From NCBI RefSeq assembly GCF_014649715.1, contig NZ_BMTO01000004.1, positions 62,001 through 126,000 on the forward strand: a DNA stretch of 64,000 nucleotides, in the 5' to 3' direction. The stretch comes from Streptomyces lateritius. Lineage in GTDB: Bacteria > Actinomycetota > Actinomycetes > Streptomycetales > Streptomycetaceae. The notes beneath the pieces were generated by a model, which saw nothing but the letters and a program-made list of their open reading frames with translations, did no database searches and was not told the origin of the DNA. Positions 58,653 to 64,000 of the stretch are shown piece after piece; the first letter of the stretch is position 1, and every line of letters begins with the position of its first letter. The position numbers were made by a program, and so were the translations under genes.

Positions 58653-60304
58653 CCACCCGGGAGTCGATCTACGCCACCATGCCCTGGCTGGCTCAGCTCA
58701 CCGATGCCCAGCGGGCGCCCATCACCCCGCCGCCCACCGTGCTGCACGCCTTCCGCGCCGCCGCCGCCCGTGCCCCCGAGCACCCGGCGCTCGCCTACTT
58801 CGACGGCCGGCTCGGCTACCGTGAGACCGACGCGCTCTCCGACTCGGTCGCCGGGTGTCTCGCGGCCCGGGGCGTCGAACACGGCGACCGCGTCGCGATC
58901 ATGCTCCAGAACAGCCCGCACTTCGTCCTGGCCCTCCTCGGCGCCTGGAAGGCCGGCGCGACGGTCGTCCCGCTCAACCCGATGTACAAGTCGGGCGAGG
59001 TCGGACACGCCCTGCGGGACTCCGGCGCCGTCGCCCTGATCTGCTCCGACCGGGCCTGGGAGGCGTACCTCCGGGACACCGCCGCCGATACTCGCGTACG
59101 GGTCGCGCTCACCGCCTGCGAACGCGACCTGCAGACCCGCGACGACCCCCGCGTCCTCGGCTTCGAGCGGGTCCCCACCGAGGTCGACGACCTGCTCACC
59201 GTCGCCCGCGCCGGGCACCCCGCCCCTCTCGGCCGTGAACTCGACGGCGACGACGTGGCGCTGATCAGCTACACCTCCGGCACCAGCGGCACCCCGAAGG
59301 GCGCCCTCAACCTGCACCGGGGGATCATCCACAACGCCGAGCGCCAGCGCACCGGACACCCCGTCCCCGAGGGCGCCGGCTACTTCGCGCTCGCCCCGCT
59401 CTTCCACATCACCGGCCTGGTCTGCGAGCTGTCCGCGTGCTTCGCCAACGCCGGCACGCTCGTCCTCGCCTACCGCTTCGACCCCGGCGTCGTCCTGGAC
59501 GCCTTCGTGGAGCACCGCCCGGCCTACACGGTCGGTCCGTCCACCGCCTTCATGGCTCTCGCCGCCCACCCGGGGGCCGGCCGCGACCACTTCTCCTCGT
59601 TCCTGGTCATCTCCTCGGGTGGTGCCCCGGTCCCGCCCGCGCTGGTGGAAAAGTTCCGCGCCGGTTTCGGCCCGTACATCCGCAACGGCTACGGCCTCAC
59701 CGAGTGCACCGCTCCCTGCGCCTCCGTACCGCCCGAGAAGGAGGCGCCGGTCGATCCAGCCTCCGGCACGCTGTCGGTCGGCGTCCCCGGGCCCGACACG
59801 GTCGTTCGCATCCTCGACGAGACCGGCGCGGAGGTGCCCTTCGGCGAGCAGGGCGAGATAGCCGTGCGCGGACCGCAGGTGGTGCCCGGCTATTGGGGGC
59901 TGCCCGAGGCCACCGCCCAGACCTTCCCCGACGGGGAGCTGCGGACCGGCGACATCGGCTTCATGGACGAGGACGGCTGGCTCTACGTCGTCGACCGCAA
60001 GAAGGACATGATCAACGCCTCTGGCTTCAAGGTCTGGCCCCGGGAGGTGGAGGATGTCCTCTACGCCCACCCGGCGGTCCGCGAGGCCGCCGTCGTCGGC
60101 ATCCCCGACCCCTACCGGGGAGAGACGGTGAAGGCGTACGTCAGCCTGCGCCCGGGAGCGGTCGTCGACCCCGTCGAACTCTCCGCGTACTGCGAGCAGC
60201 GGCTCGCCGCGTACAAATACCCGCGGGAGGTCGAGATCCTGCCGGAGCTGCCCAAGACGACAAGTGGGAAGATCCTCAGACGGGAACTCCGTTCCCCCAG
60301 GTAA
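58649..60304 (+). CDS. acyl-CoA synthetase (AMP-dependent, fatty-acid type)
   Basis: 551 residues. AMP-binding motif ISYTSGTSGTPKGALN, A5-like NGYGLTECTAP, A7 RTGDIGFMDEDGWLYVVDRKKDMIN (core RTGDIGFMDEDG), and the C-terminal TTSGKILRREL with the catalytic Lys. It activates a carboxylic acid through an acyl-adenylate to the CoA thioester (family knowledge). GTG 58649 overlaps the upstream stop. The chain length preference is not evident; the neighbours suggest medium or long chain. Confidence 0.92.
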   Translation: MTTRESIYATMPWLAQLTDAQRAPITPPPTVLHAFRAAAARAPEHPALAYFDGRLGYRETDALSDSVAGCLAARGVEHGDRVAIMLQNSPHFVLALLGAWKAGATVVPLNPMYKSGEVGHALRDSGAVALICSDRAWEAYLRDTAADTRVRVALTACERDLQTRDDPRVLGFERVPTEVDDLLTVARAGHPAPLGRELDGDDVALISYTSGTSGTPKGALNLHRGIIHNAERQRTGHPVPEGAGYFALAPLFHITGLVCELSACFANAGTLVLAYRFDPGVVLDAFVEHRPAYTVGPSTAFMALAAHPGAGRDHFSSFLVISSGGAPVPPALVEKFRAGFGPYIRNGYGLTECTAPCASVPPEKEAPVDPASGTLSVGVPGPDTVVRILDETGAEVPFGEQGEIAVRGPQVVPGYWGLPEATAQTFPDGELRTGDIGFMDEDGWLYVVDRKKDMINASGFKVWPREVEDVLYAHPAVREAAVVGIPDPYRGETVKAYVSLRPGAVVDPVELSAYCEQRLAAYKYPREVEILPELPKTTSGKILRRELRSPR

Positions 60305-60312
60305 GGACGATC

Positions 60313-60927
60313 ATGAGTGAAAGGCGGCGGCGCATGGCCAGGACGACGGACGGGAGCGGTACCCCCGTCCCCCAGAGGCTGCTGGCCGCCGCCACCCGGC
60401 TCTTCGCGGAGCAGGGTTACGACCGCACCTCCGTCCAGGAGATCGTGGAGGCGGCCGGCGTCACCAAGGGCGCGCTCTACCACTACTTCGGCTCCAAGGA
60501 GGACCTCCTGCAGGAGGTCTACTCCCGGGTGCTGCGGCTCCAGCAGGAGAGGCTCGACGCCTTCGCCGACGCCGACGCCCCGATCGAGCGGCGGCTGCGC
60601 GACGCCGCCGCCGACGTCGTCGTGACCACGATCGAGAACCTCGACGACGCCTCGATCTTCTTCCGCTCCATGCACCACCTCAGCCCGGAGAAGAACAAGC
60701 AGGTACGGGCCGAGCGGCGGCGCTACCACGAGCGCTTCCGGGCCCTGATCGAGGAGGGCCAGCAGGCCGGGGTGTTCTCCTCGGCGACCCCGGCCGATCT
60801 GGTGGTGGACTACCACTTCGGCTCCGTGCACCACCTGTCGACCTGGTACCGCCCCGACGGCCCGCTCACTCCGCAGCAGGTCGCCGAGCAGCTGGCCGAC
60901 CTGCTGCTGCGGGCGCTGCGACCGTAG
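60313..60927 (+). CDS. TetR regulator of the surrounding acyl-CoA genes
   Basis: 204 residues. Helix-turn-helix: TRLFAEQGYDRTSVQEIVEAAGVTKGALYHYFGSKEDLL (core GVTKGALYHYFGSKEDLL). The C-terminal helix bundle includes FRSMHHLSPEKNKQVRAERRRYHERF, a surface typical of FadR/PsrA-like TetR proteins that sense acyl-CoA. ATG 60313 has AAGGA upstream. Matching operators precede both this operon and the divergent acyl-CoA dehydrogenase operon. Its stop codon begins a tandem repeat. Confidence 0.88.
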   Translation: MSERRRRMARTTDGSGTPVPQRLLAAATRLFAEQGYDRTSVQEIVEAAGVTKGALYHYFGSKEDLLQEVYSRVLRLQQERLDAFADADAPIERRLRDAAADVVVTTIENLDDASIFFRSMHHLSPEKNKQVRAERRRYHERFRALIEEGQQAGVFSSATPADLVVDYHFGSVHHLSTWYRPDGPLTPQQVAEQLADLLLRALRP

Positions 60928-61002
60928 CGACCACGCGGCCCGAGTGCCTGTAGCGACCACGCGGCCCGAGAGCCCTTGGCGACTACGCGACCCGACGGGC
61001 CC
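60925..61002. repeat. 26-base tandem repeat, three copies
   Basis: Units at 60925-60950, 60951-60976 and 60977-61002 begin TAGCGACCACGCGGCCCGAG, with the third diverged (TGGCGACTACGCGACCCGAC). The first copy includes the TAG stop of the tetR gene. It lies between convergent genes and could fold into stem-loops. Confidence 0.8.
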
Positions 61003-61068
61003 GCGCTCCCGGGGAGACGTGTGGCCGGAGGCGAGCCGTACGGCTGCCCCCGGCCACTCCACGCCCGG

Positions 61069-62292
61069 CTACAGGTACTTCTTCAGCTCCCGCCGCGCCA
61101 GCGACCGCTGGTGCACCTCGTCGGGGCCGTCCGCCAGCTTCAGCGTCCGCGCCGCGGCCCAGAGCTCGGCCAGCGGGAAGTCCTGCGAGACACCGCCGGC
61201 GCCGTGCACCTGGACCGCCCGGTCGAGGATGTCCACCACCGCGCGCGGGGTCGCGATTTTGATGGCCTGGATCTCCGTGTGCGCCCCGCGGTTGCCGACG
61301 GTGTCCATCAGCCAGGCGGTCTTCAGGACGAGCAGCCGCAGCTGCTCGACCGTCACCCGGGCGTCCGCGATCCAGTTCTGCACGACCCCCTGCTGAGCGA
61401 TCGGCTTGCCGAAGGCCGTACGGGACACGGCCCGGCGGCACATCAGCTCGATCGCCCGCTCGGCCATGCCGATCAGCCGCATGCAGTGGTGGATCCGGCC
61501 GGGGCCGAGCCGGGCCTGGGCGATGGCGAAACCGCCGCCCTCCTCGCCGATCAGGTTCGAGGCTGGAACACGGACGTCGTGGAAGAGCACCTCCGCGTGG
61601 CCGCCGTGGGAGTGGTCCTCATAGCCGTACACCCGCATCGCGCGCCGCACCTCGACCCCGGGGGTGTCGCGCGGGACGAGGATCATCGACTGCTGGCGAC
61701 GGACGTCCGCGCCCTCGGGGTCGGTCTTGCCCATCACGATGAAGATCTTGCAGTCGGGGTTCATCGCCCCGGAGATGTACCACTTGCGGCCGTTGACGAC
61801 GTACTCGTCCGAACCGTCGGAGGCGCGCTCGATCCGCGTCTCGATGTTCGTCGCGTCCGAGGAGGCCACCTCCGGCTCCGTCATGGCGAACGCCGAGCGG
61901 ATCTCCCCGGCGAGGAGCGGCTCCAGCCACTGCTTGCGCTGCGCCTCGTCGCCGAACTGCGCGAGCACCTCCATGTTGCCGGTGTCGGGCGCCGCGCAGT
62001 TGAGGGCGGTGGGCGCCAGGTGCGGGCTGCGGCCGGTGATCTCGGCCAGCGGCGCGTACTGGAGGTTGGTGAGCCCCGCCCCGTACGTCTCGTCCGGCAG
62101 GAAGAGGTTCCACAGCCCCTGCCGCTTGGCCTCGGCCTTGAGGTCCTCGACGACCTGCGGGGTGTCCCACGGGGAGGCGAGCAGCTCACGCTGTTCGTCG
62201 GCGATCTGCTCGGCGGGGTACACGTGCTCGTCCATGAAGGCGAGCAGCTTCGCCCGCAGCTCCTCGGTGCGCGCGTCGAATCCGAAGTCCAT
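61069..62292 (-). CDS. acyl-CoA dehydrogenase (ACAD10/11-like)
   Basis: 407 residues. Acyl-CoA dehydrogenase domains with AFAMTEPEVASSDATNIET, WYISGAMNPDCKIFIVMG, a long RVYGYEDHSHGGHAEVLFHDVRVP segment (core GYEDHSHGGHAEVLF), and LADGPDEVHQRSLARRELKKYL at the end, where the catalytic base region differs from classical YEGTSQ. The last part matches ACAD10/11-type enzymes, which act on longer or 4-hydroxylated acyl-CoA in mammals (family knowledge). ATG 62292; six bases separate it from the upstream phosphotransferase gene. Confidence 0.91.
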   Translation of the reverse strand: MDFGFDARTEELRAKLLAFMDEHVYPAEQIADEQRELLASPWDTPQVVEDLKAEAKRQGLWNLFLPDETYGAGLTNLQYAPLAEITGRSPHLAPTALNCAAPDTGNMEVLAQFGDEAQRKQWLEPLLAGEIRSAFAMTEPEVASSDATNIETRIERASDGSDEYVVNGRKWYISGAMNPDCKIFIVMGKTDPEGADVRRQQSMILVPRDTPGVEVRRAMRVYGYEDHSHGGHAEVLFHDVRVPASNLIGEEGGGFAIAQARLGPGRIHHCMRLIGMAERAIELMCRRAVSRTAFGKPIAQQGVVQNWIADARVTVEQLRLLVLKTAWLMDTVGNRGAHTEIQAIKIATPRAVVDILDRAVQVHGAGGVSQDFPLAELWAAARTLKLADGPDEVHQRSLARRELKKYL

Positions 62293-62298
62293 GGGGGA

Positions 62299-63321
62299 TC
62301 AGCCTTCCTGGAGGGTGGTGAGGCCGTGCTCGATGAAGACGGGGACCAGTTCGCCGATGCGGTCGAAGCCGGCGCCGACGGTCTGGCCGAGGGTGTAGCG
62401 GTAGTGGATGCCCTCCAGGATCACGGCGAGCTTGAACCAGGCGAAGGCCGTGTACCAGGAGAGGGAGGAGACGTCCCGGCCCGAGCGGGCGGCGTAGCGC
62501 TCGATCAGCTCGGCGGGGGCGGGATGACCGGCGGCCGCGGCGGTGGTGCTGACGGGGGAGTGCGGGACGTCCAGCTTCGCGCTGTACATCGCCAGCAGGC
62601 CGAGGTCCGTCAGCGGGTCACCGAGCGTCGACATCTCCCAGTCGAGGACGGCCTTGATGCGGTCGTCCTCGCCGATCAGGACGTTGTCCAGGCGGTAGTC
62701 ACCGTGGACGACGGCCGCGGCGGGAGAGACCGGGAGCGCCCGGCCGAGGGCGGCGTGCAGCTCTTCGATGCCCGCCAGGTCGCGGCCGCGGGAGGCCGCG
62801 AGCTGCTTGCCCCAGCGGCGCAACTGCCGGTCGAGGAAGCCCTCGGGCCGTCCGAAGTCGGCCAGGCCGACCTCGGCGGGGTCGACGGCGTGGAGGTCGA
62901 CGAGCGTGTCGACCAGGCCGAGGACGGCCTCACGGGTCCGCTCGGCGCCCAGCGGGGCGAGCTGTTCCGCCGAGCGGTACGGGGTGCCGGCGACGAACTC
63001 CATGACGTAGAAGGGCGCCCCGGTCACCGTGTCGTCCTCGCAGAGCAGCACCGGCTCCGGGACGGGCACGGCCGTCCGGTGCAGGGCGCTGATCACGCGG
63101 TGCTCGCGCTTCATGTCGTGCGCCGTGGCCAGGACGTGGCCCAGCGGGGGCCTGCGGACCACCCACCGGCCGGTGCCGTCCGTGACGACGTAGGTGAGGT
63201 TCGACCGGCCGCCCTCGATGAGCCGGGCGTCGAGCGGGCCGCCCACCAGCCCGGGCCGCTCGCGGTCGAGGAATCCGCGCACCTGCTCGAGGTCGAGACC
63301 TGGCGGCTGGGCTGAGCTCAT
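62299..63321 (-). CDS. phosphotransferase-family protein (APH-like), partner of the acyl-CoA dehydrogenase
   Basis: 340 residues. Kinase-like APH fold: GGRSNLTYVV (nucleotide loop), MEFVAGTPY, catalytic loop VVHGDYRLDNVLI and VLDWEMSTLGDPLTDLG (metal-binding Asp). In animals, ACAD10 and ACAD11 fuse this domain with an acyl-CoA dehydrogenase and phosphorylate 4-hydroxyacyl-CoA; here the two are separate neighbours, so the same pathway is likely (family knowledge plus inference). ATG 63321 lies 60 bases from the matching TetR operator. First gene of the operon. Confidence 0.9.
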   Translation of the reverse strand: MSSAQPPGLDLEQVRGFLDRERPGLVGGPLDARLIEGGRSNLTYVVTDGTGRWVVRRPPLGHVLATAHDMKREHRVISALHRTAVPVPEPVLLCEDDTVTGAPFYVMEFVAGTPYRSAEQLAPLGAERTREAVLGLVDTLVDLHAVDPAEVGLADFGRPEGFLDRQLRRWGKQLAASRGRDLAGIEELHAALGRALPVSPAAAVVHGDYRLDNVLIGEDDRIKAVLDWEMSTLGDPLTDLGLLAMYSAKLDVPHSPVSTTAAAAGHPAPAELIERYAARSGRDVSSLSWYTAFAWFKLAVILEGIHYRYTLGQTVGAGFDRIGELVPVFIEHGLTTLQEG

Positions 63322-63380
63322 CGTGCGTACCTCCGGGTGGCTGTCCGGCCGGGGCTGCGGCCGTGTCGGCGTTCATGATG

Positions 63381-63394
63381 ACCGACCAGTCGGT
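63381..63394. promoter_or_regulatory. perfect TetR operator ACCGAC-CA-GTCGGT
   Basis: Perfect 6-base arms with a CA centre, between the phosphotransferase gene and the divergent glucarate-dehydratase-like gene. It shares its first 10 bases with the site at 57839-57852. It lies 60 bases before the phosphotransferase start. Confidence 0.75.
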
Positions 63395-63470
63395 ATGTCG
63401 TCCAGGGTCCTGCCGGAAAAGCGCTGCCGGCTGGCTGGTCGCGAATCGCTCCCGTGAATAGGGTTCACAT

Positions 63471-64000
63471 ATGGATTCCGCGTTGATCGTCGAAGAAGTC
63501 CGGCTGACCCCGATCCTCATCTCCGACCCGCCGCTCCTCAACACCCAGGGGGTGCACCAGCCGTACACGCCACGGCTCGTGGTCGAAGTGGTCACGCGGG
63601 GAGGAGTCACGGGCCTGGGGGAGACCTACGGCGACGGGAAGTACCTGGACCTCGCCAGGCCGCTCGCCGGGGCCATGCCCGGACGGCCGGTCACGGACGT
63701 GAACGGCTTGTTCTCGCTCGCCGAGCGGGTGTGCGGCGACTCACGGGCCGTGGACGGGCGGGTGGACGCGGGCGGGCTGCGCGGCGCCCAGACCGCGGAC
63801 AAGCTCCGCCTCTCCGTCGTCTCCGCCTTCGAGGTGGCCTGCATGGACGCCCTCGGCAAGACCCTCGGCCTCCCCGTCCACGCCCTCCTCGGCGGCAAGG
63901 TCCGCGACCGGGTCGAGTACAGCGCGTACCTCTTCTACCGCTGGGACGCCCACCCGGTGGGCGGCGAGGCCGACGACTGGGGAGCGGCGCTCGACCCCGC
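63471..64000 (+). CDS. glucarate dehydratase-family protein (enolase superfamily), 3' end cut
   Basis: The frame is open from ATG 63471 to the end of the window, giving 176 residues of a longer protein. Visible N-terminal capping domain: LLNTQGVHQPYTPRLVVEVVTRGGVTGLGETYGDGKY, core GVHQPYTPRLVVE and GLGETYGDGKY. Then the barrel begins (LSVVSAFEVACMDALGKTLGLPVHALLGG, core SAFEVACMDALGKTLGLPV). Glucarate dehydratases remove water from D-glucarate or idarate; the family also contains other acid-sugar dehydratases. It is divergent from the phosphotransferase operon across the operator. ATAGGG gives a fair ribosome binding site. Catalytic residues lie beyond the window. Confidence 0.8.
   Translation, partial: MDSALIVEEVRLTPILISDPPLLNTQGVHQPYTPRLVVEVVTRGGVTGLGETYGDGKYLDLARPLAGAMPGRPVTDVNGLFSLAERVCGDSRAVDGRVDAGGLRGAQTADKLRLSVVSAFEVACMDALGKTLGLPVHALLGGKVRDRVEYSAYLFYRWDAHPVGGEADDWGAALDP

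Noticed and set aside
1..64000. CRISPR arrays, rRNA, tRNA, insertion sequences, integrase or phage genes
   Set aside because: No spaced identical repeats, no tRNA-like cloverleaf in the noncoding gaps, and no transposase or integrase motifs were seen.

Overview
The window reads as a linear piece of a Streptomyces chromosome. GC content is very high, third codon positions are almost all G or C, and several families are typical of the genus: streptogrisin proteases, a LAETG-anchored AA10 protein, a class F sortase, SoxR of the CIGCGC type, and many TetR and GntR regulators. The gene order (dnaE2, lipase, AA10 protein, GDSL esterase, hmgA, citrate transporter, ALDH/ADH, soxR) resembles, from memory and unchecked, the core S. 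coelicolor SCO1697-SCO1739 region. No rRNA, tRNA, CRISPR array, intact insertion sequence or prophage gene was seen.

Layout. 1-5 kb: end of a DUF1684 gene, two tandem secreted chymotrypsin-like proteases, a tandem-GNAT protein and a DUF3533 membrane protein. 5-9.6 kb: a translationally coupled pair, dnaE2 plus an N-terminally shortened Y-family protein (a mutasome-like module), with a possible LexA site. 9.7-12.6 kb: secreted lipase, cell-wall AA10 protein and DUF72 protein. 12.6-16.9 kb: a CitB-like response regulator divergent from a tctC-tctB-tctA tricarboxylate transporter. 17-23.7 kb: acetyltransferases, small regulators, an AAA ATPase, a secreted GDSL esterase and a membrane Ser/Thr kinase. 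24-29.2 kb: CoA-transferase, a DrrAB-like ABC exporter with a divergent TetR, and an orphan type ISP-like protein. 29.2-31.3 kb: hmgA with a GntR gene. 31.4-38.7 kb: a three-gene unit with 4-base overlaps (beta-helix protein, cupredoxin-like lipoprotein, polytopic membrane protein), a TetR and a molybdopterin oxidoreductase. 38.8-42.6 kb: a CitMHS citrate transporter, a surface protein with a class F sortase, and a DUF3574 protein. 42.7-50.3 kb: aldehyde, alcohol and acyl-CoA oxidation genes under TetR control. 50.3-57.7 kb: soxR, RNA ligase, a BKACE enzyme, hydrolases, an erythromycin-esterase homologue and a NamZ-like muramidase. 57.9-64 kb: a fatty-acid-type module (SDR, acyl-CoA synthetase, TetR, acyl-CoA dehydrogenase, phosphotransferase) and the start of a glucarate-dehydratase-family gene.

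The most informative layer is regulatory. At least four TetR genes can each be paired with near-identical palindromes in their own or neighbouring promoters, which defines small local regulons: core ACTACGTACGCTGTAC; AAACTA-N7-TA-R-TTT; CTAAGC-N4-GCTYAG; ACCGAC-CA-GTCGGT. Two secreted lipase genes about 11 kb apart share the palindrome YTAC-N6-GTAR, and the two tricarboxylate/citrate transporter promoters share a 13-of-15 motif. Many convergent gene pairs overlap at their stop codons. Two copies of a dispersed palindromic element supply the stop codon of the adjacent gene. The best candidate for an undescribed system is the beta-helix/cupredoxin/membrane-protein operon at 31.4-35.6 kb.
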